A stretch of 64,000 nt of DNA from an uncultured Bacteroidia bacterium (GTDB lineage: Bacteria; Bacteroidota; Bacteroidia; Bacteroidales; UBA932). The notes under the pieces are model-generated. The model saw only the letters and a program-made list of their open reading frames with translations. It made no database searches and was not told the origin of the DNA. Shown one piece after another: positions 9,434 to 18,485 of the stretch (its first letter is position 1; each line of letters begins with the position of its first letter). The stretch is from contig CACZZF010000001.1 in the NCBI GenBank assembly GCA_902785575.1, forward strand, positions 62,001 through 126,000. The letters are read 5' to 3'. Position numbers and translations under genes: made by a program.

Positions 9434-10372
9434 ATGAAACCAACACTTCTAGTCCTGGCAGCGGGGATGGGCAGCCGCTATGGCGGCCTCAAACAGATGG
9501 ACGGCCTTGGTCCCAACGGAGAGACAATCATCGATTATTCGATTTATGATGCCGTTGAGGCTGGTTTCGGCAAAGTCGTCTACATAGTCAGAGAGTATTT
9601 CCTGGAACAATTCAAAGAGACGGTACGTAACAAGTATTCCGGTGTGCTTTGTCCTGACGGGACTCCCCTGGAATTCGATTTCGTGGTCCAGGAGCTGAAC
9701 AAGATCCCCTCCAGGTTCACCCTCAATCCTGAGCGCCAGAAACCATGGGGCACCGCCCATGCCGTGCTGATGGCGAAGGATGTTATCCACGAGCCTTTCG
9801 CTGTGATCAATGGCGATGACTTCTATGGGAAAGAGTCCTTCAAGATTATCGGCGAATGGCTTAGGGCCCATGAAGGCAGCGAAGGAGTATGCGCTATCGT
9901 GGGTTTTGAGCTCGACAACACCCTTTCCGAGTTTGGTAAGGTCTCAAGGGGCATCTGCCATTACGACGAGCACAAGAACCTGACCGATGTCATTGAATAT
10001 GTCAATGTCGGCGCTGAAGAGGACGGCAAGGTCTATGGAGACAACACCGTCTCTGGAGAGACCCATCTTGAGGTTGACGCCAAGGCTCTCTGTTCGATGA
10101 ATATGTGGGGCTTTACCCCCGACTATTTCAAACTCAGCGAGGATGTCTTTGAGAAGTTCCTGGAAATCAATGTGATGGAGCTCAAGAAGGAGTACTATAT
10201 ACCCTACGCTGTGGACTACATCATGAAAAACAACGGCTACAAGTGTGAGGTTTTGTCCACACCGGCCCGCTGGTTCGGGGTGACCTATAAGGAAGACCGT
10301 CCGGGAGTCGTCGCCAAATTCAAAGAACTAGCCGAGGGAGGTGTCTACCCTACTCCTCTCTGGAAAAGATAA
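9434..10372 (+). CDS. Sugar-phosphate nucleotidyltransferase family protein
   Basis: A 312-residue protein with an NTP_transferase (GT-A-like) fold. The N-terminal nucleotide-binding signature LAAGMGSRYGGLKQMDG matches the family's GxGTRxxPxTxxxPK loop in a variant form, and AVINGDDFYG supplies the metal-binding Asp pair. It should transfer a nucleotidyl group from an NTP to a sugar phosphate, feeding cell-surface glycan or capsule synthesis, but the sugar and nucleotide cannot be read from sequence. It is followed nine bases later by a CPBP protease gene. It is too divergent from RfbA or GalU for a firm symbol. Confidence 0.8.
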   Translation: MKPTLLVLAAGMGSRYGGLKQMDGLGPNGETIIDYSIYDAVEAGFGKVVYIVREYFLEQFKETVRNKYSGVLCPDGTPLEFDFVVQELNKIPSRFTLNPERQKPWGTAHAVLMAKDVIHEPFAVINGDDFYGKESFKIIGEWLRAHEGSEGVCAIVGFELDNTLSEFGKVSRGICHYDEHKNLTDVIEYVNVGAEEDGKVYGDNTVSGETHLEVDAKALCSMNMWGFTPDYFKLSEDVFEKFLEINVMELKKEYYIPYAVDYIMKNNGYKCEVLSTPARWFGVTYKEDRPGVVAKFKELAEGGVYPTPLWKR

Positions 10373-10381
10373 AGTCTCGAC

Positions 10382-11347
10382 ATGTCCTTTTTCAAACCCA
10401 GAAAAGTAGAGAAGAATTATGACCTTCTCTCCTCCTGCTCTTGGTATACCCCGGATGTGGGAGGGCTATTCGCCGTCCTCGGATGGTTCCTGGTCGGCTT
10501 GATCATAGCCGGCATCGTGACCGCACCCCTTATGTTCGGTTCGATTCCCCTATATTATGTCATGCTGATCATGTATCCTCTGCAGTTTGTGGCGGTATTC
10601 ATATTCGTGAGAATCAGGAGTTCGCGGAATATGGCCTTCGACACGGGTTACGCCCTTGACAGCAATCATTTCGGGAAATGGGGTGGTGCTCTACTGGCAG
10701 TCGCTGTTGGTGTGGGGACCTATGCCGCTGGAATGATGCTGGAGGTTGTGAACCAATACCTTCCGGACACTGAAGGAAGCCTGATGGAGACAATGGCCAA
10801 GATGATGGAAGGCCCCCTTTGGGTCAATCTCGTCACAATGGCCATCATGGCTCCCTTATGCGAGGAATGGCTGTGCAGAGGCGTCATACTCAGAGGACTT
10901 CTCAACTATGAGCATAAGAGTCCCGAAACGGATGAAGTCAGATCCCGCGGAATGAGCCCGGCTCTCGCCATTGTCATTTCCGCCATATTCTTCGCCGCTA
11001 TCCATGGCAATATTTGGCAGGGGGTGACCGCTTTCGCCATAGGCTGCCTTTTCGGATATGTCTACTACCGCACTGGTTCCCTGAAGCTTACCATCCTGAT
11101 GCATTGTGTCAACAACACGATAGCGGTCCTTATGGGCAAGTTCGCTCCGGAATTCCTCAAAGATGCCAAGAGCATACTTGAGATTGTCCCCGTCTGGGAA
11201 TATGTGATCATATTCGTTGTCAGCGCGGCTTTCCTTTGGTTCCTTATCGATTACTTGAGAAAAATCGAGACACAGGATCCTCAAGGCAACTGCGACATTA
11301 TCCCCTCTTCTGAGGACTTGGTCTCCAATGGAGAAAGTGTACAATGA
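10382..11347 (+). CDS. CPBP-family intramembrane metalloprotease
   Basis: A 321-residue polytopic membrane protein with all three motifs of the CPBP (Abi/CaaX-protease-like) family: EExxxR (E161, E162, R166 in LCEEWLCRG), FxxxH (F204-H208 in FAAIH) and HxxxN (H241-N245 in HCVNN). About seven hydrophobic helices are visible. The family includes CAAX prenyl proteases and bacterial intramembrane proteases or bacteriocin self-immunity proteins; the substrate here is unknown. It lies nine bases after the nucleotidyltransferase, and its 3' end overlaps the next gene by 20 bases, suggesting a shared transcript. Confidence 0.85.
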   Translation: MSFFKPRKVEKNYDLLSSCSWYTPDVGGLFAVLGWFLVGLIIAGIVTAPLMFGSIPLYYVMLIMYPLQFVAVFIFVRIRSSRNMAFDTGYALDSNHFGKWGGALLAVAVGVGTYAAGMMLEVVNQYLPDTEGSLMETMAKMMEGPLWVNLVTMAIMAPLCEEWLCRGVILRGLLNYEHKSPETDEVRSRGMSPALAIVISAIFFAAIHGNIWQGVTAFAIGCLFGYVYYRTGSLKLTILMHCVNNTIAVLMGKFAPEFLKDAKSILEIVPVWEYVIIFVVSAAFLWFLIDYLRKIETQDPQGNCDIIPSSEDLVSNGESVQ

Positions 11348-11885
11348 TCCTGATGTCGGAGAAGTGATTCTCCGGAAGGGTCGCGGCTACAAGAGGATAA
11401 CATTAAAAGTGAGGCATCGGCACGGGGTGACCGTGTCGATGCCTTGGTTTGTGCCATACAAGATTGGTCTCGATTTGTTCTTAAAAAAGAAGGATTGGGT
11501 ACTGGAAACGATTGAGCGTCAGAATAATAAACTAATTAAAGAACCACAACCCTCCCCAGAGCGGATAGAGGAATGGAGGGCTGAGGCCAAAAGAATCCTC
11601 CCTGCCCGTCTTGCCGAGTTGGCCAAGGAATATTCATTTGAATATAACCAAGTCAGAATCAAACACAATGTCTCCAACTGGGGCAGTTGCTCCCGAAAAG
11701 GAAACATCAATCTCAACCTTAACCTTGTGCGAGTGCCAGAGGATTTGAGGGACTATGTCCTTCTCCACGAGCTCTGCCACTTGCGCCATCCGAACCATGG
11801 CCCGGAATTCCATGCCCTGCTTGAAAGCCTTTGTCCTAACCACAAGGTCAAAGAGAAAGAGCTTAGAAAATACAGGATTCTATGA
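11328..11885 (+). CDS. YgjP-like zinc metallopeptidase domain protein (DUF45/M48-related)
   Basis: A 185-residue protein with a zincin motif HELCH (H147-H151) in the longer HELCHLRHPNHGPEFH block typical of YgjP/DUF45 proteins; the further histidines could supply the third metal ligand. SNWGSCSRKGNINLNLNL just before it is another strong family block. These cytoplasmic proteins resemble SprT and WSS1 metalloproteases, but physiological substrates are mostly unknown. The start overlaps the CPBP gene by 20 bases in another frame, implying translational coupling. Confidence 0.85.
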   Translation: MEKVYNDPDVGEVILRKGRGYKRITLKVRHRHGVTVSMPWFVPYKIGLDLFLKKKDWVLETIERQNNKLIKEPQPSPERIEEWRAEAKRILPARLAELAKEYSFEYNQVRIKHNVSNWGSCSRKGNINLNLNLVRVPEDLRDYVLLHELCHLRHPNHGPEFHALLESLCPNHKVKEKELRKYRIL

Positions 11886-11930
11886 GTTCCAAGATTTTGG
11901 ATTCACGCTTGTTTTATAAGAAAAAAACCG

Positions 11931-11938
11931 TATCTTTG
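11931..11938 (+). promoter_or_regulatory. -7 promoter element for rpsO
   Basis: TATCTTTG, an exact TAnnTTTG match, followed by an AT-rich leader of about 45 bases before the rpsO ATG at 11984. Confidence 0.65.
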
Positions 11939-11983
11939 CGGGCTATTTATTTTTAACAGTTTAAACAATTAATTATTTGCGAA

Positions 11984-12259
11984 ATGGCAGAGTATTTACA
12001 AGCCGACAAGAAGCAAGAGATTTTCGCAAAGTACGGGAAGTCTAATACAGACACCGGCTCACCTGAGAGTCAAGTTGCTTTATTTTCCTACCGTATCAGT
12101 CACCTCACGGAGCACGTGAAGAAGAACAAGAAGGACGTTGTCACACGCCGTTCCCTCCTTCGCCTCGTAGGTAAGAGACGTCAGATCCTGGACTACCTCC
12201 AGAGGACCGACATCGAGAGATACAGAAGCATTATCAAGGAGCTCGGTCTCCGTCGATAA
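11984..12259 (+). CDS. rpsO: 30S ribosomal protein S15
   Basis: A 91-residue S15 with the expected helical sequence: [31 protein letters not shown] and [20 protein letters not shown]. It binds 16S rRNA in the platform of the small subunit. It has its own promoter and a strong rho-independent terminator (12280-12323), with pnp immediately downstream, the same rpsO-pnp order seen in many bacteria. Confidence 0.98.
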   Translation: MAEYLQADKKQEIFAKYGKSNTDTGSPESQVALFSYRISHLTEHVKKNKKDVVTRRSLLRLVGKRRQILDYLQRTDIERYRSIIKELGLRR

Positions 12260-12279
12260 TCATACGATAGGAAAACGAA

Positions 12280-12323
12280 AAAGGGATTGGCGCGCGGCAT
12301 CCGCGGCCAACCCTTTCTTTTTT
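12280..12323 (+). terminator. Rho-independent terminator after rpsO
   Basis: A GC-rich stem built from AAAGGG/CCCTTT, TTGG/CCAA and CGCGG/CCGCG closes on a CAT loop and is followed by CTTTTTT. It lies between rpsO and pnp, so pnp is expressed either by partial read-through or from a promoter not evident to me. Confidence 0.85.
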
Positions 12324-12347
12324 AGGAAAAGCGGTAAAAGCAGTTAA

Positions 12348-14711
12348 ATGAACGTTATCACAAAGAAAATCGAGTTATCCGACGGTAGGATAATCGAGAT
12401 CGAGACCGGCAAACTCGCCAAGCAGGCGGCCGGCTCAGCGGTGGTCAAGATGGGAGGCACGATGCTCCTCGCCACTGTCACCTGCGCCAAGGAAGTGAAA
12501 GAGGGAACAGATTTCATGCCCCTCACAGTTGATTACAGGGAAAAATTCTATGCCGCGGGACGTTTCCCCGGAGGTTTCCTCAAGAGAGAGAGCCGCCCCT
12601 CTGACTACGAGGTGCTCATCTCACGCCTTGTCGACCGTCCGATCCGTCCCCTCTGGCCTGATGATTTCCATCTTGAGGTTTTCGTCAACGTGAACCTCAT
12701 TTCCGCCGAGAAGGACATCCAGCCCGACGCTCTCGCCGGTCTGGCCGCCTCTTGCGCACTCGCGGTTTCAGATCTTCCTTTCGGAGGGCCTATTTCTGAG
12801 GTCAGGGTCTGCCGCATAGACGGGAAGTTCGTTATCAACCCCACCTTCACCGAGATGGAAAGCGCCGACCTCGAACTTATGGTCGCCGCCACCGAGGAGA
12901 ATATCATGATGGTCGAGGGTGAGATGAAGGAAGTTCCTGAGGATGTGATGCTTGACGCCATCAAGTTCGCTCACGAGGAGATCAAGCGCAACTGCCGTGT
13001 CCAGAAAGAACTCATGCATGAGCTCGGCACCGACGTGAACAAGCGCGACTATCCCCATGACGAGGAAGACGAGGAGATCAAGAACAAGATCCATGAGTTC
13101 GCTTACGACAAGTGCTACGCGCTGGCCAAGTCAGCCAAGCCCAAGCACGAGCGTGAGGACGGCTTCGAGGCCATCAAGGCCGAGGCGATCGAGTCCCTTG
13201 GACTGACTGAGGAGGAAGTCGAGGAAAAGAAGATGATGATTGACCGCTATTTCGGTCACGAGCAGAGGGAGGCCCTCCGCAACCTCGTCCTTGATGAGGG
13301 TCTGCGCGTTGACGGCCGCGGAACCACCGAGGTTCGACCCATCTGGTGTGAGGTTGATTACCTGCCTTGCGCCCACGGCTCAGCCATCTTCACCCGTGGT
13401 GAGACCCAGGCTTTGGCCTCCGTCACCCTCGGAACGAAACTCGATATGAAAGAGATGGACGAGGTCCTCATCCAGGGTGACCAGCAGTTCATTCTCCACT
13501 ATAACTTCCCTCCTTTCGCTACTGGTGAGGCGAAGCCCCAGCGCAGCGTGGGACGCCGTGAGATCGGTCATGGCAACCTGGCCTACAGGGCCCTCAAGGC
13601 TGTCATGCCCAAGGCTCCTGACTTCCCTTACGCTGTCCGCGTGGTTTCCGATATTCTCGAGTCCAACGGCTCATCTTCCCAGGCCTCCATTTGTGGAGGT
13701 TGCCTCGCCCTGATGGACGCTGGTGTCAAGATCTCCAAGCCCGTCGCCGGTGTCGCTATGGGACTCATCACCGATGAGAAAGACCCTAACGGCCGTTATG
13801 CCATCCTTACCGACATCCTCGGTGACGAGGATCACCTCGGTGACATGGACTTCAAGGTGGCCGGAACAAAGGACGGCATCACAGCGACCCAGATGGACAT
13901 CAAGGTCGACGGCCTGTCTTACGACGTGCTGGCCAAGGCCCTGAAGCAGGCCCACGAGGGCAGGATGCACATCATGGGTGAGATGATGAAGTGCATTGAC
14001 AAGCCTCGCGAGGATTACAAGCCGTTCGTTCCCAGAATCATCTCCTTCGAGATTGCCAAGGAGTTCATCGGAGCCGTCATCGGAAAGGGTGGAGAGACCA
14101 TCCAGAAGATCCAGGCTGAGACCGGTGCTGTCGTCAACATTGACGAGGTTGACGGAAAGGGTATCGTGGACATCGCCACCAACGACGCCGAGGCCATGAA
14201 GAAGGCTTACGATTGGATCCAGGGCATCTGCGCTGTTCCGGAGGTCGGTAAGACCTATCACGGAAAGATTGTCTCCATCCTTGAGTTCGGAGCATTTGTC
14301 GAGATCCTTCCCGGCAAGGAAGGCCTTCTCCATGTCTCCGAAATAGCTTGGAACAAGACAGAGAATGTCGAGGACGTGCTCGCGGTCGGACAGGAAGTCG
14401 ACGTCAAACTGCTTGAGATCGACCAGAAGACCGGTAAAATGAGGCTTTCCATGAGGGCTCTCCTGCCCAAGCCGGAAGGCTATGTCGAGCCTACCCGTCG
14501 TCCCCGCGGAAATGGTGGCGGAAACGGTGGTGAGCGTCGTCCAGGTGGTAACGAGCGTCATGGCAATGGCGGTGAGCGCAGGAATGGTGGAAACGAGCGT
14601 CACTCCAGCGGTAACGACCGCAGGAACGGTGGTGAGCGCAAGTTCGGCCAAAGAAACAATAACGCTCCGAAGCCTGAAGCCTCCAACGACACCACTGAGG
14701 AGTACTTCTAG
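12348..14711 (+). CDS. pnp: Polyribonucleotide nucleotidyltransferase (PNPase)
   Basis: A 787-residue PNPase, the phosphorolytic 3'-5' exoribonuclease. Two RNase PH domains are visible (first from residue 1, with [15 protein letters not shown]; second around 320-550, with [31 protein letters not shown] and [12 protein letters not shown]), then a KH domain (about 560-620, [17 protein letters not shown]) and an S1 domain (about 628-700, [19 protein letters not shown]). The last 65 or so residues are an unusual Gly/Arg/Asn-rich tail ([17 protein letters not shown] and repeats) likely to add RNA-binding or flexible contacts. The gene is followed by a terminator embedded in a dispersed repeat. Confidence 0.97.
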   Translation: MNVITKKIELSDGRIIEIETGKLAKQAAGSAVVKMGGTMLLATVTCAKEVKEGTDFMPLTVDYREKFYAAGRFPGGFLKRESRPSDYEVLISRLVDRPIRPLWPDDFHLEVFVNVNLISAEKDIQPDALAGLAASCALAVSDLPFGGPISEVRVCRIDGKFVINPTFTEMESADLELMVAATEENIMMVEGEMKEVPEDVMLDAIKFAHEEIKRNCRVQKELMHELGTDVNKRDYPHDEEDEEIKNKIHEFAYDKCYALAKSAKPKHEREDGFEAIKAEAIESLGLTEEEVEEKKMMIDRYFGHEQREALRNLVLDEGLRVDGRGTTEVRPIWCEVDYLPCAHGSAIFTRGETQALASVTLGTKLDMKEMDEVLIQGDQQFILHYNFPPFATGEAKPQRSVGRREIGHGNLAYRALKAVMPKAPDFPYAVRVVSDILESNGSSSQASICGGCLALMDAGVKISKPVAGVAMGLITDEKDPNGRYAILTDILGDEDHLGDMDFKVAGTKDGITATQMDIKVDGLSYDVLAKALKQAHEGRMHIMGEMMKCIDKPREDYKPFVPRIISFEIAKEFIGAVIGKGGETIQKIQAETGAVVNIDEVDGKGIVDIATNDAEAMKKAYDWIQGICAVPEVGKTYHGKIVSILEFGAFVEILPGKEGLLHVSEIAWNKTENVEDVLAVGQEVDVKLLEIDQKTGKMRLSMRALLPKPEGYVEPTRRPRGNGGGNGGERRPGGNERHGNGGERRNGGNERHSSGNDRRNGGERKFGQRNNNAPKPEASNDTTEEYF

Positions 14712-14721
14712 GATCCGGAAA

Positions 14722-14794
14722 GATCCTTCGCTGACGCTCAGGATGACACAACCATCCTGAGCGTTTTTGTCATTCTGAGCGTCAGCGAAGAATC
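14722..14794 (+). repeat. Palindromic dispersed repeat pair after pnp
   Basis: Two 27-base arms, 14722-14748 (GATCCTTCGCTGACGCTC and on) and 14768-14794, are inverted copies of each other differing at only two positions. The same core with a shorter middle (GATCCTTCGCTTCGCTCAGG) recurs directly after the serine-hydrolase gene at 33829-33854. This is the layout of an intergenic REP-like element lying immediately 3' of a coding sequence. Confidence 0.7.
14735..14768 (+). terminator. Rho-independent terminator of pnp (inside the repeat)
   Basis: CGCTCAGGATG (14735-14745) pairs perfectly with CATCCTGAGCG (14753-14763) over a seven-base loop and is followed by TTTTT. It uses one arm of the dispersed repeat as half of its stem. 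A second T-run (TTTTT after 14794) follows the long palindrome, so two stacked terminators are possible. Confidence 0.75.
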
Positions 14795-14848
14795 TTTTTC
14801 AGCTTTTTTTATTATCTTGGACAGGATTTGATAAACCGTCACCACATT

Positions 14849-16177
14849 ATGAAGGCTCTTAAAACCATAATCGTCGCGGCCGCGGTGCTGATAGCGGCCG
14901 TTTCCACCAACGCGCAAACGTACACTCCCTCAGAAGGCAACCTCCAAGCGAGGAAAGACTTCGTGAATGAGCGTTTCGGTATATTCCTCCATTGGGGGAT
15001 ATACGCCTCTTATGCTCAAGGCGAATGGTACCTCAACAACGGAAAACTAAACAAAGACGAGTACCGCAAGGCTGCCAGTGGTTTTTACCCGGCCAATTAC
15101 AATGCCGAGGAGTGGGCAAAAGCTTTCAAGGACGCCGGAGCCGGCTATGTCACAATCACTTCCCGCCATCACGACGGGTTCTCGATGTACGACACAAAGG
15201 CCTCTGACTATAATATCGTCAAGGCGACGCCTTACGGTAAGGATGTCATAAAGGAATTGGACGAGGCCTGCCTCAAAGAAGGACTCAAGCTCCAGTTCTA
15301 CTATTCCATACTCGATTGGGACAGAGAAGATTATCCTCTTGGAGAGTCAGGCAGGTTCTCTGGCCGAAAAGGTGATAGCCAGAACTACGACCACTACCTG
15401 GCCTTCATGAAAGCTCAGGTAAAAGAGCTTTTGACCCAGTATCATACACGAGCGCTCTGGTTCGACGGATATTGGGACCATAAGAGGGACGCTGTTCCTT
15501 TCGACTGGAGGATGCCGGAGTTTTACGAGTATATTCACTCAATCAATCCCGATTGCCTGATCTGCAACAACCACCACATCGCTCCGATTGAGGGTGAAGA
15601 CTACCAAACCTTCGAGAGGGATCTCCCCGGAAGGAACACCTCAGGGTATTCAGAGGGACAGGAAGTCAGTCAGATCATCCCTTTAGAGATGTGCCAGACC
15701 ATGAACCACTCATGGGGCTATTCCGTCGCCGACCAGGACTACAAGAGTGTCGGGACCCTGGTGCGCCTTCTTGCCCAGTGCGTTTCCATGAACTGCAACA
15801 TGCTGATGAATATAGGACCCCAGGCCAACGGGGAACTCCCTGCGGCCGCGCTGGAGCGTCTCAAAGGCATGGGTGAATGGATGAGGGTCAATGGCGAATC
15901 CATCAAGGGTTGTGGCCCGGGACCTATCGAAGAGCAGGAATGGGGAGTCAGCACCGCTCCTATCGGCAATAAAAAGGCTTTCTATATTCACCTGTTCAAA
16001 TCTCCGGGAGCGGTTGTGGAGGTCCCTGTCGCCAAGAGGGCGAAGGTCCTGGGGGTCACCTCATTGGCCAGTGGAGCGAAGATAGCCACTAAGAAAGTCG
16101 GCGAGAAGCTTTTCATCACTGTTCCCAGCGATCTGCCCGCCGACTCCGACTATGTCATCAAAGTGACTCTGAAATAA
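14849..16177 (+). CDS. Secreted alpha-L-fucosidase, GH29
   Basis: A 442-residue GH29 enzyme starting at the ATG at 14849, giving a clear signal peptide (MKALKTIIVAAAVLIAAVST, cleavage near NAQ-TY). GH29 retaining fucosidases release terminal alpha-linked L-fucose. Motifs: FGIFLHWGIYASYAQGEWY, TSRHHDGFSMYDTK and ALWFDGYWD, whose Asp (D206) fits the catalytic nucleophile; NCNMLMNIGPQANGELP is the usual end of the barrel, followed by a short beta domain. Expected in the periplasm or at the surface. It is monocistronic, with a TATCTTGG -7-like site at 14813-14820. The bases CACCACAT just before the ATG recur before fucI and the GH2 gene. Confidence 0.93.
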   Translation: MKALKTIIVAAAVLIAAVSTNAQTYTPSEGNLQARKDFVNERFGIFLHWGIYASYAQGEWYLNNGKLNKDEYRKAASGFYPANYNAEEWAKAFKDAGAGYVTITSRHHDGFSMYDTKASDYNIVKATPYGKDVIKELDEACLKEGLKLQFYYSILDWDREDYPLGESGRFSGRKGDSQNYDHYLAFMKAQVKELLTQYHTRALWFDGYWDHKRDAVPFDWRMPEFYEYIHSINPDCLICNNHHIAPIEGEDYQTFERDLPGRNTSGYSEGQEVSQIIPLEMCQTMNHSWGYSVADQDYKSVGTLVRLLAQCVSMNCNMLMNIGPQANGELPAAALERLKGMGEWMRVNGESIKGCGPGPIEEQEWGVSTAPIGNKKAFYIHLFKSPGAVVEVPVAKRAKVLGVTSLASGAKIATKKVGEKLFITVPSDLPADSDYVIKVTLK

Positions 16178-16181
16178 TCTG

Positions 16182-17021
16182 TTACACTCCGCCGAAGGCG
16201 CTGTAGCCTCCGTCGACGGGAATGATGACTCCAGTCACGAATGAGGAAATATCGCTCAAGAGATAGAGCATAGTTCCGACCAGATCCTCCGGCTCACCGA
16301 ATTTGTGGGTCGGAGTATTCGCTATAATTTTCTTTCCTCTGGGCTTCAGCGTCCCAGTCTCCTCATCGGTCAGCAAGAAGCGGTTCTGGTCTGTGAGGAA
16401 GAATCCTGGGGCAATAGCGTTGCAGCGGATTCCCATCTGGGCAACGTGGACAGCATACCACTGGGTAAAGTTATTGATCGCTCCCTTGGCGGCTGAATAG
16501 GCGGGAATCTTGGTCAAAGGACGTATCGAGTTCATCGAAGAGATGTTGAGCACATTACCCTTGCCTGCCTCGAGCATATCCTTGGTAAATACCATGGTCG
16601 CCAGGAGAGTGCCTTTGAAATTGAGGTCGAATACCTGGTCAAAGCCACTGATATCCAGGCCATAGAAGGTGTCTGACAGATCATCCTCCTTACTCATCTG
16701 CTCTATCTTACAGGTCGCCTTCGGAGAGTTTCCGCCGGCGCAATTGATCAGGATGTCAACCTTTCCCAGTTTCTCGTGAATGAGATCGAGGGCGGCCTCG
16801 AGGGCCTCTCTGTCGAGTGTGCTGGCTGAGATGCCCACGCACTTGACTCCGAACTCTTTGGCGATGGCTTCCCCTTTCTCGGGATTAGATGCCGATCGGC
16901 TGATCACGGCAAGGTTGACCCCAGCCTCTGCCAGGCCCCTTGTCAAGGCGGTTCCGATGACTCCGAAGCCACCGGTTATCACGCAATTACGACCTTTCAG
17001 GTCATCAAATGAATATTTCAT
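16182..17021 (-). CDS. SDR-family oxidoreductase, probable D-mannonate/sugar-acid dehydrogenase
   Basis: A 279-residue short-chain dehydrogenase with the Rossmann motif TGGFGVIG near residue 17, NCAGG, the active-site Ser region NISSMNSI and the YxxxK pair in YSAAKGA. In many Bacteroidota this SDR subgroup is annotated as D-mannonate oxidoreductase (fructuronate reductase), and the neighbours support a sugar-acid role: it is the last gene of an operon with gnd (2-base gap), a LarA-family enzyme and a KDG-type kinase. It probably interconverts mannonate and fructuronate with NAD(P)H. Substrate assignment is inferred from context; other SDR sugar or polyol dehydrogenases are possible. Confidence 0.75.
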   Translation of the reverse strand: MKYSFDDLKGRNCVITGGFGVIGTALTRGLAEAGVNLAVISRSASNPEKGEAIAKEFGVKCVGISASTLDREALEAALDLIHEKLGKVDILINCAGGNSPKATCKIEQMSKEDDLSDTFYGLDISGFDQVFDLNFKGTLLATMVFTKDMLEAGKGNVLNISSMNSIRPLTKIPAYSAAKGAINNFTQWYAVHVAQMGIRCNAIAPGFFLTDQNRFLLTDEETGTLKPRGKKIIANTPTHKFGEPEDLVGTMLYLLSDISSFVTGVIIPVDGGYSAFGGV

Positions 17022-17023
17022 GA

Positions 17024-18481
17024 CTATACGGTATAAGTTCCTGATACAGTGTCACCTCCGTGACCGGTCCAATTGGTGTGGAAGAACTCGCCGCGTGGAC
17101 GGTCGACACGCTCATAAGTGTGAGCGCCGAAGTAATCCCGCTGGGCCTGCAGCATGTTGGCCGGCAGCCTTTCGGTACGGTAGCCGTCGTAATATTCAAG
17201 GGCAGCCGTCATGCAAGGAGCAGGCACGCCATTGGCTATGGCCTGGGAGACAACCTTTCTCCAGCCGGACTGGGCCTCGGACAGTTTCTCCTTGAAATAG
17301 GGGTCAAGCAATATGTTGGCAAGGTCCGGAGCCTTGTCGAACGCCTCCTTTATCTTCCCGAGGAACACGCTCCTGATAATGCAACCACCTCTCCAAAGAA
17401 GGGCGATCCCTCCATAGTTGAGATCCCAGCCATATTCCTTCGCGGCCGCCCTCATAAGTGAATAACCCTGGGCGTAGGAGACGACCTTCGAGGCGAACAA
17501 AGCCCTGCGAAGGTCCTCAAGGAAGGCTGCCTTGTCTCCCTCGAAACTCACCGGAGCAGGACCGTCCAGAATCTTGGAGGCCGCCACCCTCTCCTCCTTC
17601 AAAGCCGAGAGGCAACGGGCGTAGACCGACTCGCTGATAAGGGTCAGAGGCTCGCCCAGGTCCAGGGCGGAGATAGCGGTCCATTTGCCAGTTCCTTTCT
17701 GCCCTGCCGTATCAAGAATATAATCAAGGACATAGCGGCCGTCCTCGTCCTTTTTGGCGAGAATGTCACGGGTTATCTCAATGAGGTAGCTGTCAAGGTC
17801 TCCCCTGTTCCACTCGGCGAAAGTCTGGTGCATCTCCTCGTTGGTCATGCCGAGAATATCCTTCATGATCTGGTAGCACTCGCAGATAAGCTGGATGTCA
17901 CCGTACTCGATACCGTTGTGGACCATCTTTACGAAATGACCGGCTCCGCCCTGGCCGACCCAGTCGCAACAAGGTGTGCCATCAGCCACTTTGGCGCTTA
18001 TGCCCTGGAATATCGGCTTCACGAAAGGCCAGGCCGCGGGAGAGCCGCCAGGCATCATGGAAGGGCCCTTAAGAGCGCCTTCCTCGCCGCCGGAAACTCC
18101 AGTTCCAATATAAAGAAGTCCTTTACTTTCAACATATTCCGTTCTCCTTGCGGTGTCCGGGAAATGGGTATTGCCACCGTCAATGATAATATCGCCCTTG
18201 TCAAGAAGGGGTATTAATTTCTCGATGAAATCATCGACCGGTTTCCCGGCCTTTACCATAAGGAATACTTTTCTTGGGCTTTTCAAAGAGGCGATAAAGT
18301 CCTCCAGGCTGTGTGCCCCGTAGAAATTGAGACCTTTTCCACGCCCCTCCATAAAATGGTCGACTTTCTCGACCGTACGGTTGTAGACGCTGACATGGAA
18401 ACCCTTGCTCTCCATATTCAACGCCAGGTTCTCGCCCATCACGGCCAAACCCACAAGTCCAATGTCTGATACTGCTTTCAT
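17024..18481 (-). CDS. gnd: 6-phosphogluconate dehydrogenase, decarboxylating
   Basis: A 485-residue enzyme with the N-terminal NADP-binding motif [17 protein letters not shown], the substrate-binding block [35 protein letters not shown] and the C-terminal RGGCIIRS segment. It oxidises 6-phosphogluconate to ribulose 5-phosphate with release of CO2. Full family length. It sits between the LarA-like gene (4-base gap) and the SDR (2-base gap), so in this genome the oxidative pentose phosphate step is tied to a sugar-acid operon rather than to zwf, which is absent from the window. Confidence 0.95.
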   Translation of the reverse strand: MKAVSDIGLVGLAVMGENLALNMESKGFHVSVYNRTVEKVDHFMEGRGKGLNFYGAHSLEDFIASLKSPRKVFLMVKAGKPVDDFIEKLIPLLDKGDIIIDGGNTHFPDTARRTEYVESKGLLYIGTGVSGGEEGALKGPSMMPGGSPAAWPFVKPIFQGISAKVADGTPCCDWVGQGGAGHFVKMVHNGIEYGDIQLICECYQIMKDILGMTNEEMHQTFAEWNRGDLDSYLIEITRDILAKKDEDGRYVLDYILDTAGQKGTGKWTAISALDLGEPLTLISESVYARCLSALKEERVAASKILDGPAPVSFEGDKAAFLEDLRRALFASKVVSYAQGYSLMRAAAKEYGWDLNYGGIALLWRGGCIIRSVFLGKIKEAFDKAPDLANILLDPYFKEKLSEAQSGWRKVVSQAIANGVPAPCMTAALEYYDGYRTERLPANMLQAQRDYFGAHTYERVDRPRGEFFHTNWTGHGGDTVSGTYTV

Positions 18482-18485
18482 ATAT

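Noticed and set aside
13671..14651. 326-codon open frame antisense to pnp
   Set aside because: Shadow of pnp; its low-complexity start mirrors the PNPase Gly/Arg tail.
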